Counted from the stretch's first letter, positions 1 to 10,038 are shown. The stretch: 64,000 nt of DNA from Streptomyces tagetis (GCF_018069565.1 NZ_JAGPNL010000010.1:222251-286250), one strand, 5' to 3'. The notes: generated by a model not told the origin, from the letters alone. Translations and numbers: made by a program.

Positions 1-3000
1 AGCGGGGAGGCGCCGGTGCCGCCGTCGTGGCCGGAGACGAGCACCACGTCGGCGTGGGCCTTGGAGACGCCGGCGGCGACGGTGCCGACGCCGACCTCGG
101 AGACCAGCTTCACGTGGACGCGGGCGGCCGGGTTGGCGTTCTTCAGGTCGTGGATGAGCTGGGCCAGGTCCTCGATGGAGTAGATGTCGTGGTGCGGCGG
201 CGGGGAGATCAGGCCGACGCCGGGCGTGCTGTGCCGGGTCTTCGCCACCCACGGGTAGACCTTGGGCCCGGGGAGCTGGCCGCCCTCGCCGGGCTTGGCG
301 CCCTGGGCCATCTTGATCTGGATGTCGTCGGCGTTGACCAGGTACTCGGAGGTGACGCCGAAGCGGCCGGAGGCGACCTGCTTGATCGCGGAGCGGCGGG
401 CCGGGTCGTGCAGGCGCTCCGGGTCCTCGCCGCCCTCGCCGGTGTTGGACTTGCCGCCCAGCCGGTTCATGGCGAGGGCGAGCGTCTCGTGGGCCTCGCG
501 GGAGATGGAGCCGTAGGACATGGCGCCGGTGGAGAACCGCTTGACGATCTCGGAGACCGGCTCGACCTCGGCCGGCGGCACCGGCTCGCGCCCGGAGGCG
601 AAGCCGAAGAGTCCGCGCAGCGTCATGAGGCGCTCGGACTGCTCGTCGACGCGCTCGGTGTACTGCTTGAAGACCTCGTAGCGGCCGGTGCGCGTGGCGT
701 GCTGGAGGCGGAAGACGGTCTCCGGGTCGAAGAGGTGCGGTTCGCCCTCGCGGCGCCACTGGTACTCGCCGCCGATCTCCAGCGTGCGGTGGGCGGGGGC
801 GATGCCGGAGGCCGGGTACGCCTTCGCGTGGCGGGCGGCGACCTCCGAGGCGATCACGTCGATGCCCACGCCGCCGATCTTGGTGGCGGTGCCGTCGAAG
901 TACGCGGCGACGAACTCCCGGTCCAGGCCGACGGCCTCGAAGACCTGGGCGCCGCGGTAGGAGGCGACGGTGGAGATGCCCATCTTGGACATCACCTTCA
1001 GGACGCCCTTGCCGAGGGCGTGGATGAGGTTGCGGATGGCCTGCTCGGGGTCGGCGCCCCGCAGGAAGGTGCCGGCCCGGACCAGGTCCTCGACGGACTC
1101 CATGGCCAGGTACGGGTTGACGGCGGCGGCGCCGTAGCCGATGAGCAGGGCGACGTGGTGGACCTCGCGGACGTCGCCGGCCTCGACCAGCAGCCCCACC
1201 TGGGTGCGCTGCCGGGTGCGGATGAGGTGGTGGTGGACGGCGGCGGTGAGCAGCAGCGAGGGGATCGGGGCGTGCTCGGCGTCGGAGTGCCGGTCGGAGA
1301 GGACGATCAGGCGGGCGCCGTTGCCGATGGCGGCGTCGGCCTCGGCGCAGATCTCCTCGATCCGGGCGGCGAGCGCGTCGCCGCCGCCGTGCACCCGGTA
1401 GAGCCCGGAGAGCGTGGCGGCCTTGAAGCCGGCCATGTCGCCGTCGGCGTTGATGTGGATGAGCTTGGCCAGCTCGTCGTTGTCGATCACCGGGAAGGGC
1501 AGCAGGACGCTGCGGCAGGAGGCGGCCGTGGGCTCCAGCAGGTTGCCCTGGGGGCCGAGGGAGCTGCGCAGCGAGGTGACCAGTTCCTCGCGGATGGCGT
1601 CCAGCGGCGGGTTGGTGACCTGCGCGAAGAGCTGGGTGAAGTAGTCGAAGAGCAGCCGCGGGCGCGCGGAGAGCACGGCGATGGGCGTGTCGGTGCCCAT
1701 GGAGCCGATCGGCTCGGCGGCGGAGGCGGCCATCGGGGCGAGGAGGACGCGCAGTTCCTCCTCGGTGTAGCCGAAGGTCTGCTGGCGGCGGGTGACGGAG
1801 GCGTGGGTGTGGACGACGTGTTCGCGCTCGGGCAGGTCGCCGAGGTCGATCTCGCCGGCCTGGAGCCACTCGGCGTAGGGCTGCTCGGCGGCGAGGCGGG
1901 CCTTGATCTCGTCGTCCTCGACGATGCGGTGCTCGGCGGTGTCGACGAGGAACATGCGGCCGGGCTGGAGGCGGCCCTTGCGGACGACGCGGGCGGGGTC
2001 GATGTCGAGGACGCCGACCTCGGAGCCGAGGACGACGAGGCCGTCGTCGGTGACCCAGTAGCGGCCGGGGCGCAGCCCGTTGCGGTCGAGGACGGCGCCG
2101 GCCTGGATGCCGTCGGTGAAGGTGACGCAGGCGGGGCCGTCCCAGGGCTCCATCATCGTGGAGTGGTACTGGTAGAAGGCCCGCCGGGCCGGGTCCATCG
2201 CGTCGTGGTTCTCCCACGCCTCCGGGATCATCATCAGCACGGCGTGCGGCAGCGGCCGGCCGCCCAGGTGCAGCAGTTCGAGGACCTCGTCGAAGGAGGC
2301 GGAGTCGGAGGCGTCGGGCGTGCAGACCGGGAAGATCCGGTCGAGGCGGTCGGCGGGGCCGAAGAGCCCGGAGGCGAGCTGGGACTCGCGGGCGCGCATC
2401 CAGTTGCGGTTGCCCCGGACGGTGTTGATCTCGCCGTTGTGGGCGACGAACCGGTACGGGTGGGCGAGCGGCCAGGACGGGAAGGTGTTGGTCGAGAACC
2501 GGGAGTGGACCAGGGCGATCGCGCTGGCGAAGCGGCGGTCGGAGAGGTCCGGGAAGAACGGTTCGAGCTGCCCGGTGGTGAGCATGCCCTTGTAGACCAC
2601 GGTCCGCGCGGAGAGCGAGGGGAAGTAGACGCCGGCCTCGCGCTCGGCGCGCTTGCGCAGGACGAAGGCCCGGCGGTCCAGGGCGATGCCCGCGCTGGTG
2701 CCGTCGGTGACGAAGAGCTGGCGGAAGACCGGCAGGGTGGAGCGGGCGGCGGCGCCGAGGAGCTGCGGGGCGACGGGGACGTCGCGCCAGCCGAGGACGG
2801 TCAGCCCTTCCTCGGCCGCGATCGCCTCGATCCGCGCGGCGCTGTCCGCGCCGTCCCCGGTGTCCTCGGCGGCCCGCCGGGGCAGGAAGGCGGTGCCGAC
2901 GGCGTACGTCCCGGCGGCGGGCAGGGGGAAGCCGGTCACCTCGCGGAAGAAGGCGTCCGGGACCTGGCAGAGGATGCCCGCGCCGTCGCCCGAGTCGGGC

Positions 3001-3224
3001 TCGGAGCCGGTGGCGCCGCGGTGCTCCAGGTTGCGCAGGACGGTGAGGGCCTGCTCGACGAGGGTGTGGGAGGGCTCGCCGGTGAGGGTGGCGACGAATC
3101 CGACGCCGCAGGCGTCGTGCTCGTAGGCGGGGTCGTACAGGCCCTGGGCGGCAGGGCGGGGGTCCGTGGACGGCCGGCGGCGGCCCTCCTCGGGATGCTG
3201 GCACGGCTGACGCGGCATACGCAT
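1..3224 (-). CDS. gltB: Glutamate synthase (GOGAT) large subunit, 3' end outside window
   Basis: Makes glutamate from glutamine and 2-oxoglutarate. This subunit hydrolyses glutamine at an N-terminal Ntn domain and channels ammonia to an FMN/Fe-S synthase domain. About 1074 residues are visible. The short propeptide ends at DAC-GVGF, so Cys39 should become the N-terminal nucleophile after cleavage. The FMN-domain landmarks RFSTGAMSYG, GGKSNTGEGGED and VSGHDGGTGASP follow in order, and the gene runs off the left edge inside the synthase domain. I chose the ATG at 3224, which has GGGAGAG just upstream; ATGs at 3245 and 3218 are in frame but poorly placed. gltD would be expected beyond the edge. 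Identity is certain, the exact start less so. Confidence 0.95.
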   Translation of the reverse strand, partial: MRMPRQPCQHPEEGRRRPSTDPRPAAQGLYDPAYEHDACGVGFVATLTGEPSHTLVEQALTVLRNLEHRGATGSEPDSGDGAGILCQVPDAFFREVTGFPLPAAGTYAVGTAFLPRRAAEDTGDGADSAARIEAIAAEEGLTVLGWRDVPVAPQLLGAAARSTLPVFRQLFVTDGTSAGIALDRRAFVLRKRAEREAGVYFPSLSARTVVYKGMLTTGQLEPFFPDLSDRRFASAIALVHSRFSTNTFPSWPLAHPYRFVAHNGEINTVRGNRNWMRARESQLASGLFGPADRLDRIFPVCTPDASDSASFDEVLELLHLGGRPLPHAVLMMIPEAWENHDAMDPARRAFYQYHSTMMEPWDGPACVTFTDGIQAGAVLDRNGLRPGRYWVTDDGLVVLGSEVGVLDIDPARVVRKGRLQPGRMFLVDTAEHRIVEDDEIKARLAAEQPYAEWLQAGEIDLGDLPEREHVVHTHASVTRRQQTFGYTEEELRVLLAPMAASAAEPIGSMGTDTPIAVLSARPRLLFDYFTQLFAQVTNPPLDAIREELVTSLRSSLGPQGNLLEPTAASCRSVLLPFPVIDNDELAKLIHINADGDMAGFKAATLSGLYRVHGGGDALAARIEEICAEADAAIGNGARLIVLSDRHSDAEHAPIPSLLLTAAVHHHLIRTRQRTQVGLLVEAGDVREVHHVALLIGYGAAAVNPYLAMESVEDLVRAGTFLRGADPEQAIRNLIHALGKGVLKVMSKMGISTVASYRGAQVFEAVGLDREFVAAYFDGTATKIGGVGIDVIASEVAARHAKAYPASGIAPAHRTLEIGGEYQWRREGEPHLFDPETVFRLQHATRTGRYEVFKQYTERVDEQSERLMTLRGLFGFASGREPVPPAEVEPVSEIVKRFSTGAMSYGSISREAHETLALAMNRLGGKSNTGEGGEDPERLHDPARRSAIKQVASGRFGVTSEYLVNADDIQIKMAQGAKPGEGGQLPGPKVYPWVAKTRHSTPGVGLISPPPHHDIYSIEDLAQLIHDLKNANPAARVHVKLVSEVGVGTVAAGVSKAHADVVLVSGHDGGTGASP

Positions 3225-3245
3225 CGGCTCTCCCGTCGTCGTCAT

Positions 3246-3580
3246 GTGGCAGGTGGGATGCCGAGGGACGACGCTGGCCCTCTGCTGGGGGTCGGAAAAG
3301 TTGGTGCAGAGTACATGATGAAACGCTTCTCGGGCGTTGGGGCACCCGGTTCCACCATGCGGATGATGGGGGGCCTCGGCGGGGACGCCGTGCCCGGGGG
3401 GCGGAAGCCCTGGGGGGCCGGGAGGGCGGATCGACGCCCGTGGGCCCGGAGCGGAGGGGGCGCCGTCGCCCGCCTCGCGGTCACGCGGCAGGCATCGTCG
3501 TCCGCAGCGCGTACGGCTCATGCCCAGCGCTCCCCCGCTCGAAACCAGTCGAGGACGCCCATCTGAGCACCGGCCCGCGC
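3246..3580. other. Intergenic region upstream of gltB
   Basis: About 335 bases without a convincing gene. Short frames on both strands show no recognisable domain. On the minus strand a TACTCT at 3308-3313 could be a -10 element for gltB, but no good -35 lies 17-18 bases upstream, so the promoter is not settled. Confidence 0.4.
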
Positions 3581-3615
3581 CGGAGCGGGTGCCGGACCGG
3601 CCGGCGCCCGCTCCG
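3581..3615 (-). terminator. Hairpin downstream of the VIT transporter gene
   Basis: 15-base arms at 3581-3595 and 3601-3615 pair with a single mismatch around a 5-base loop, starting 15 bases after the transporter stop codon. There is no clear T-run, as is common for Streptomyces terminators. Confidence 0.6.
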
Positions 3616-3629
3616 CAAGGGGCCTCCGG

Positions 3630-4361
3630 TCAGCCGACGGCGGTCCCGAACAGGCTGCCCAGCGCGTACGTCACGCCGGCCGCGGCGCCGCCCAGCAGGA
3701 GCTGGCGCAGTCCGCTGTACCACCAGGTGCGGGCGGTCACCTTGGCCACCACCGCGCCGCACAGGAAGAGCCCGGCCAGCGCGGTCAGCACGGCGGGCCA
3801 CAGCGAGGCGGCGCCCAGCAGGTAGGGCAGGACGGGGAGCAGGGCGCCCACCGCGAAGGAGCCGAACGAGGAGACGGCCGCGACCGTCGGGGACGGCAGG
3901 TCGCCGGGGTCGACGCCCAGTTCCTCGCGGGCGTGGATCTCCAGGGCCTGCTCCGGGTCGCGGGACATCTGCCGGGCGACCTCGCTCGCCAGCGCGGGTT
4001 CGACGCCGCGCGAGACGTAGAGCGCGGCCAGCTCCGCCTCCTCGTCCTTCGGGTACTTGCGCAGCTCACGGCGCTCGACGGCCAGCTCGGCCTCGACCAG
4101 CTCGCGCTGGGAGGCGACGGAGGTGTACTCCCCGGCGGCCATCGAGAAGGCACCGGCGGCCAGCCCCGCCAGTCCGGTCAGGATGACGACCTGCCGGTCC
4201 AGGGCACCGCCCGCGACACCGGTCATCAGCGCGAGGTTGGACACCAGGCCGTCCATCGCGCCGAAGACGGCGGGGCGCAGCCAGCCGCCGTTGACGTCCC
4301 GGTGGGTGTGGTTGTCGCGGTGGGCCTCGTGCAGTGCCGCCTCGTTGTCGATGATAGCCAT
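3630..4361 (-). CDS. VIT1/CCC1 family iron/manganese transporter
   Basis: A 243-residue membrane protein of the VIT1/CCC1 family, which moves Fe2+ or Mn2+ out of the cytoplasm (into vacuoles in plants and yeast). The first membrane segment carries the family signature (WLRPAVFGAMDGLVSNLALMTG, residues about 26-47). A polar, Glu-rich loop of about 80 residues (EYTSVASQRELVEAELAVER and onward) forms the cytosolic metal-binding region, followed by three hydrophobic segments. I chose the ATG at 4361 because GGGGGAG sits at proper spacing; a GTG at 4367 is too close to it. It stands alone between gltB and lgt. An iron-box-like site lies at 4442-4460. The metal is not decided by sequence. Confidence 0.88.
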   Translation of the reverse strand: MAIIDNEAALHEAHRDNHTHRDVNGGWLRPAVFGAMDGLVSNLALMTGVAGGALDRQVVILTGLAGLAAGAFSMAAGEYTSVASQRELVEAELAVERRELRKYPKDEEAELAALYVSRGVEPALASEVARQMSRDPEQALEIHAREELGVDPGDLPSPTVAAVSSFGSFAVGALLPVLPYLLGAASLWPAVLTALAGLFLCGAVVAKVTARTWWYSGLRQLLLGGAAAGVTYALGSLFGTAVG

Positions 4362-4441
4362 CTCCACTCCCCCAAGTTAGACACGTTCTATATTTTTACA
4401 CCAACCAATGTACGCCGCTCCGGATCAACGTGCCAGCAAGG

Positions 4442-4460
4442 AAAGGCTGGGCTAACCTGC
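4442..4460. promoter_or_regulatory. IdeR/DmdR-like iron box candidate
   Basis: The 19 bases AAAGGCTGGGCTAACCTGC match the palindromic actinobacterial IdeR/DmdR consensus (TTAGGTTAGGCTAACCTAA) at 13 of 19 positions, with an intact right half GGCTAACCT. It lies 81-99 bases upstream of the VIT transporter start, where a promoter would be expected. The match is by eye and its left half is weak. Confidence 0.4.
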
Positions 4461-4572
4461 GGTTTCACCGTTTCCGCACAGCCATGTGCACGGTGTCACA
4501 GATCGCGCGGGGGACCCTCGGACGGGGTGGGTGATCTCCGCGCGGCGCCCGGACGGTGTAGGGATACGACAA

Positions 4573-4613
4573 CGCCCGAGGGCGCCCGGAGTCTTTCCGG
4601 GCGCCCTCGGGCG
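4573..4613 (-). terminator. Strong terminator hairpin after lgt
   Basis: Perfect 18-base inverted repeat (4573-4590 and 4596-4613) with a 5-base loop, starting 30 bases beyond the lgt stop. It would end the trp-dsbA-like-lgt transcript. Confidence 0.85.
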
Positions 4614-4642
4614 TGGTGTGGTGTGGCCGGCGGGCCGGGGCG

Positions 4643-5689
4643 TCAGCCCTTCTGCGCCGGGCCGGCCCCGTTCGCCTCGGGGGCGCGGTTCGCGGCCTCC
4701 GCGGTCTTGGCGGTCTTCGCGGTCTTCGCCGTCTTGGCCGTCTTCACGGTCTTCCCGTCGGAGGAATCGTCCTCGGCGGCCCCGGCTGCCTCGGCCGTCT
4801 CCCCCGCCGCACCCGTCTCGCTGGTCTCACCGGTCTCGCCGGTGCCGTCCCCGGACCCCTCGCCGAGCGCCTCCGCGCCGGGCTCGACCACGGCCTCCCG
4901 GCCGGGACGGGTCCGCGCGGAGACCACCATGTAGACCACGGCGAGCAGGAACACCAGGAGCGCGGTCCAGTTGTTCAGCCGCAGGCCCAGGAGGTGGTGG
5001 GCGTCGTCGACGCGCATGTACTCGATCCAGAAGCGGCCCGCGCAGTACGCGGCGACGTACAGCGCGAAGGCCCGGCCGTGGCCCAGCGTGAAGCGGCGGT
5101 CCGCCCAGATGACCAGCAGGGCGACGCCCACGCACCACAGCGACTCGTACAGGAACGTCGGGTGGTAGGTGCCCGGCGTCCGTCCGTCGGCGCCGGAGGT
5201 GATCTCCAGCGCCCAGGGCAGGTCGGTGGCCCGTCCGTACAGCTCCTGGTTGAACCAGTTGCCCCAGCGGCCGATGGCCTGCGCGAGGGCGATGCCCGGG
5301 GCGACGGCGTCGGCGTAGGCGGGCATGGGGATGCCGCGGCGCCGGGCGCCGATCCAGGCGCCCAGCGCCCCGAGCGCGATCGCGCCCCAGATGCCGAGGC
5401 CGCCCTCCCACACCTTGAAGGCGTCCACCCAGTCACGGCCCTCACCGAAGTAGAGCTGGTAGTCCGTGATCACGTGGTAGAGCCGTCCGCCGACCAGGCC
5501 GAAGGGAACGGCCCAGATCGCGATGTCGGCGACCGTGCCGGCCCGCCCGCCACGGGCGACCCAGCGCTTGTTGCCGAGCCAGACGGCGACGAAGACGCCG
5601 ATGATGATGCAGAAGGCGTAGCCGCGCAGCGGGACGGGACCGAGGTGGAGCACCCCGCGCGACGGGCTGGGAATGAAGGCAAGTTCCAT
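4643..5689 (-). CDS. lgt: Prolipoprotein diacylglyceryl transferase
   Basis: 348-residue polytopic membrane enzyme that transfers diacylglycerol from phosphatidylglycerol to the lipobox cysteine of prolipoproteins, the first step of lipoprotein maturation (LspA is at 42281-42880). The Lgt signature is clear: AIGRWGNWFNQELYG holds the conserved Arg, Asn and Glu, with HVITDYQLYF before it and GRFWIEYMRVD after it. The core ends near residue 275. It is followed by a tail unlike other Lgt proteins: an acidic Gly/Thr/Glu stretch, then a Lys-Thr-Ala repeat. The ATG at 5689 has no strong ribosome site. It follows the DsbA-like gene in the same direction. Confidence 0.96.
   Translation of the reverse strand: MELAFIPSPSRGVLHLGPVPLRGYAFCIIIGVFVAVWLGNKRWVARGGRAGTVADIAIWAVPFGLVGGRLYHVITDYQLYFGEGRDWVDAFKVWEGGLGIWGAIALGALGAWIGARRRGIPMPAYADAVAPGIALAQAIGRWGNWFNQELYGRATDLPWALEITSGADGRTPGTYHPTFLYESLWCVGVALLVIWADRRFTLGHGRAFALYVAAYCAGRFWIEYMRVDDAHHLLGLRLNNWTALLVFLLAVVYMVVSARTRPGREAVVEPGAEALGEGSGDGTGETGETSETGAAGETAEAAGAAEDDSSDGKTVKTAKTAKTAKTAKTAEAANRAPEANGAGPAQKG
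4701..4756 (-). repeat. Tandem 9-base repeat encoding (K-T-A/V)n in the Lgt tail
   Basis: About six consecutive 9-base units (plus-strand form near GCGGTCTTC) encode KTVKTAKTAKTAKTAKTA near the C-terminus of Lgt. Variation is mainly at third positions, so both slippage and selection on the peptide are possible. Confidence 0.85.
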
Positions 5690-5800
5690 GGCAGGGTCGA
5701 CGCTACCGTGTCGGGCGGGACCCGTGCCGGGCAGCCCGGCTACGGGTCCGTAACGGGCGGGGGTCCCGCGTCCGGGCGGCGGCGGGTCCGCCCGGTCCTC

Positions 5801-6574
5801 CTACCGGTCGGCGTCCAGCACCATCTGCTTCAGCTTGGCCGGGGTCATGGAGCGGTCCTGGTAGATGTTCTCGCCGTTCAGCAGGACGGTGGGGGTGCCG
5901 CTGAAGCCTCCGTTCTGGAAGGCCCTGTTGGACTTCTCCACCCAGCCGTTGTGCGTGCCGTCCTTGACGCAGCTCCGGAACCCGGGCGTGTCGAGCCCGT
6001 CGACCGTGCCCGCGAGCTTGATCAGCGTGCCGGTGTCGGCGAAGGCGTCGTCCGTCTCCGGCGGCTGGTTCTCGTAGAGCACGTCGTGGTACTGCGGGAA
6101 CTTGCCGGCGTCCTGGGCGCAGGCCGCCGCGTTGGCCGCCTTGCGGGAGCCGGTGCCGCCCATGTTGCCGTCGATGATCGTCGCCAGGTGGTACTCGACC
6201 TTGAGCTTCCCGGCACCGGTCAGCTCGTGGATCGTGGAGCGGTACGCCTGCTCGAAGCCCTGGCAGGCCGGGCAGCGGAAGTCCTCCCAGACGGTGAGCG
6301 TCGACGGGGCGCTCTCGGGCCCGGCCGGGAGGGCGAGGCTGTCCTTGCCCAGCGCCCCCGAGGGCGCCACCACCGGGCCGGCCGACTCGCTCCCGTCGTC
6401 CCGGCCCACGTTCGCGGCGACCACGCCGACCACGGCGGCGAGGCCGAGGACGCCGACGACGGTCGCGCCGACGATCAGGCCGCGGCGGCGTTTGTCCCGG
6501 GACTTCTGCTTCTCGCGCTCGGCCGCCAGCCGCTGGCGGGCGGTGCGCTTTCCGTCTTGGTTCTTCTCGCTCAC
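5801..6574 (-). CDS. Membrane-anchored DsbA-like thioredoxin-fold protein
   Basis: Start taken at the GTG at 6574 (257 codons); a longer in-frame GTG start exists at 6628. A very basic N-terminus (1-33) precedes one membrane segment (about 33-55), then an extracytoplasmic DsbA/DSBA-type thioredoxin domain with the redox pair CPAC at about 101-104 (context FRCPACQGFEQ) and the cis-proline loop GGFSGTPTVLLNG. It probably makes or reduces disulfides in exported proteins. It lies between trpA and lgt, behind a hairpin at 6590-6616. A paralogue with the same plan is at 36673-37473. The redox direction and partner cannot be read from sequence. Confidence 0.85.
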   Translation of the reverse strand: MSEKNQDGKRTARQRLAAEREKQKSRDKRRRGLIVGATVVGVLGLAAVVGVVAANVGRDDGSESAGPVVAPSGALGKDSLALPAGPESAPSTLTVWEDFRCPACQGFEQAYRSTIHELTGAGKLKVEYHLATIIDGNMGGTGSRKAANAAACAQDAGKFPQYHDVLYENQPPETDDAFADTGTLIKLAGTVDGLDTPGFRSCVKDGTHNGWVEKSNRAFQNGGFSGTPTVLLNGENIYQDRSMTPAKLKQMVLDADR

Positions 6575-6589
6575 ACCCCGCAGAACGAA

Positions 6590-6616
6590 CCGGGGAGGCG
6601 CACAGCGCCTCCCCGG
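6590..6616 (-). terminator. Hairpin after trpA, just before the DsbA-like start
   Basis: Perfect 12-base arms (6590-6601 and 6605-6616) with a 3-base loop, 43 bases after the trpA stop and 15 bases before the GTG at 6574. It may end the trp transcript. If transcripts read through, it would sit against the translation start of the next gene. Confidence 0.65.
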
Positions 6617-6659
6617 CCCCAGGTCCACCCGTAAGAGGGACCCGTACGACAGGTGACCG

Positions 6660-7471
6660 TCAGCCCCGTGCGCGGACGCCCTTCGCCAGTTCGCCGGCGA
6701 GCGCGCGCACGTCCTCCACGCCGGTGGCGGCGTCGGGGGCGTCGAGCATCCGCTTGACGAACGCCGAGCCGACGATGACCCCGTCGGCGAAGCGGGCGAC
6801 CTCCGCGGCCTGCTCGGCGTTGGAGACGCCGAGGCCGACGCAGACCGGCAGGTCGGTGGTGGCGCGGGTGCGCCGGACCAGGTCCTCGGCCTCGGAGCCG
6901 ACCGATTCGCGGGTACCGGTGACGCCCATGAGGGAGGCCGCGTAGACGAAGCCGCTGCCCACCGCGGTGATCTCGGCGAGCCGCGCGTCCCGGCTGCTGG
7001 GCGCGACCACGAAGACCGTGGCGAGCCCGTGCTTGCCGGCGTGCTCCCTCCACGGCCCCGACTCCTGCACCGGCAGGTCGGGCAGGATGCACCCGGCGCC
7101 GCCGGCCTCGGCCAGCTCGGCGGCGAAGCGCTCGACGCCGTAGCGGTCGACGGGGTTCCAGTACGTCATGACGAGGATCGGCTTGCCGGTGGCCCGGTGG
7201 ACCTCGCGGACCGTGCGCAGCACGTCGGCGATCCGCACGCCGCCGCGCAGGGCGATGTCGTCGGCGGTCTGGATGACCGGCCCGTCCAGGACCGGGTCGC
7301 TGTGCGGGAGGCCGACCTCGACGACGTCGGCGCCGCCCTCCAGCACGGCCTTCATCGCCTCGATGCCGCCGTCCACGGTCGGGAACCCGGCCGGGAGGTA
7401 GGCGACCAGGGCGGAACGGCCCTCGGCGCGGGCCCCGGCGAGGGTCTCCTCCAGCAGTCGCACGTTGCCGC

Positions 7472-7475
<4 letters not shown>
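6660..7475 (-). CDS. trpA: Tryptophan synthase alpha subunit
   Basis: 271 residues. It cleaves indole-3-glycerol phosphate to indole and glyceraldehyde 3-phosphate, passing indole to TrpB through the alpha2-beta2 tunnel. The TIM-barrel landmarks are present: LVAYLPAGFPT, the catalytic Glu region VVEVGLPHSDPVLDGPVIQ with the second acid in DGP, and GVTGTRESVG near the phosphate site. Its GTG start overlaps the trpB stop (GTGA at 7475-7472), implying coupled translation and matched subunit amounts. It is the last gene of trpC-trpM-trpB-trpA. Confidence 0.98.
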
Positions 7476-8758
<1,283 letters not shown>

Positions 8759-9033
8759 GCGGAAACCTCACGGTGTGGGTGGTGTGCGCTGATCGCCGTG
8801 GGGCGTGGGGTGGGCAGCGGCGGGCCGGGGCCGGCCGTCGCGCGGTTCCCCGCGCCCCGGGAGCCGGTCCGTCGGATCATGCCGCACTCCCGGTCCGGCG
8901 GCCTGGTGCGCCGCGGGACACCGGGGTACCGGCGCGTCGGCGCCGGCCCCGCGCCGCACGGCGGGAGCCACCGGACCGGCTCAGCCGCGGCGGGGTGCCT
9001 CGGCGGGCTCGGGCCTGATCGGGACGGAAGACC

Positions 9034-9222
9034 TCACGAGGGGCGCTGCCATCGCCGCCCGTTGACCTGGCCGGGCTCGGCTCCGATGTGATAGCGCACC
9101 CGGCGGCCGTGGACGCGGCGCGCGGGGGCCCGGCAGCCGCGCGGGCGGCAGCCCCGGGCCAGGTGCGCGTACGCGTCCCTGGCCGCCAGGGTGATCGGGA
9201 GCGCCATCGGGGCCGGGCCCAT
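9034..9222 (-). CDS. trpM: TrpM-type small protein of the trp cluster
   Basis: 62 residues (57 if the second ATG at 9207 is used), basic, with the stretch ARGCRPRGCRAPARRVHGRR followed by YHIGAEPGQVNG. This resembles my memory of TrpM (formerly TrpX) of S. coelicolor, encoded at the same place between trpC and trpB and reported to modulate tryptophan production and development. It starts 6 bases after the trpC stop with GGAG upstream. No enzyme domain is visible. The two cysteines and many arginines suggest a regulatory binding role, which is inference. Confidence 0.72.
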   Translation of the reverse strand: MGPAPMALPITLAARDAYAHLARGCRPRGCRAPARRVHGRRVRYHIGAEPGQVNGRRWQRPS

Positions 9223-9228
9223 CGCCGG

Positions 9229-10038
9229 TCAGCTCCGGCCGTGCCGCAGCGCGGGGTGCTCGCCCGCGGCCACCAGGTCGGAGACGGCGGTCTTCGGGTC
9301 GCGCCCGGTGACGAGGGACTCGCCGACCAGGACGGCGTCGGCGCCCTCGTTGGCGTAGGCGATGAGGTCGTGCGGGCCGCGGACGCCGGACTCGGCGACC
9401 TTGACGATGCCCGCGGGGATCTCGGGGGCGACCCGCTCGAAGGTGCCGCGGTCGACCGTCAGCGTCTTCAGGTTGCGCGCGTTGACGCCGATCACCTTGG
9501 CGCCGACGGCGACCGCGCGCTCGACCTCCTCCTCGTCGTGGACCTCGACGAGCGGGGTGAGGCCGATGGACTCGGCACGCTCGACCAGCGACTCCAGGGC
9601 CGGCTGGTCGAGGGCGGCGACGATGAGCAGCACCAGGTCGGCGCCGTGCGCGCGGGCCTCCCAGAGCTGGTACGAGGTGACCACGAAGTCCTTGCGCAGG
9701 ACCGGGACGTCCACGCGGGCCCGGACGGCGTCCAGGTCGGCCAGCGAGCCGCCGAAGCGGCGCTCCTCGGTGAGGACGGAGATGACGGAGGCGCCGCCCG
9801 CCTCGTAGTCGGCGGCGAGTCCGGCCGGGTCGGCGATGGCGGCCAGCGCGCCCTTGGACGGGCTGGAGCGCTTGACCTCGCAGATGACCTTGACCGCGTC
9901 GCCGCGCAGGGCGCTCACCCCGTCCAGGGCGGGGCGTGCCTCGGCCGCGCGCTCCTTGAGCTCGTCGAGGCTGACGCGCGCCTGCCGCTCCGCGAGGTCG
10001 GCACGGACTCCGTCGATGATCTCGTCGAGCACACTCAC
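9229..10038 (-). CDS. trpC: Indole-3-glycerol phosphate synthase
   Basis: 269-residue (beta/alpha)8 barrel enzyme closing CdRP to indole-3-glycerol phosphate, just before TrpAB. Signatures present: CEVKRSSPSKG with the catalytic Lys, VPVLRKDFVV with the second Lys, GVNARNLKTL, and VAESGVRGPHD for phosphate binding. It is not fused to TrpF; that activity is expected from PriA at 17256-17981. GTG start at 10038 with AAGGGGG at good spacing. Confidence 0.97.
   Translation of the reverse strand: MSVLDEIIDGVRADLAERQARVSLDELKERAAEARPALDGVSALRGDAVKVICEVKRSSPSKGALAAIADPAGLAADYEAGGASVISVLTEERRFGGSLADLDAVRARVDVPVLRKDFVVTSYQLWEARAHGADLVLLIVAALDQPALESLVERAESIGLTPLVEVHDEEEVERAVAVGAKVIGVNARNLKTLTVDRGTFERVAPEIPAGIVKVAESGVRGPHDLIAYANEGADAVLVGESLVTGRDPKTAVSDLVAAGEHPALRHGRS

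Noticed and set aside
3301..3330. Possible GlnR box upstream of gltB
   Set aside because: A GAAAC half-site is present but the matching GTnAC half is not at the right distance.
3242..3484. 80-residue minus-strand frame upstream of gltB
   Set aside because: Pro/Arg-rich, no ribosome site, no domain; lies in the gltB promoter region.
27..3566. 1179-residue open frame on the plus strand
   Set aside because: Antisense shadow of gltB; Gly/Asp/Val/Ala composition without any domain, caused by the G/C third-position bias of the real gene.
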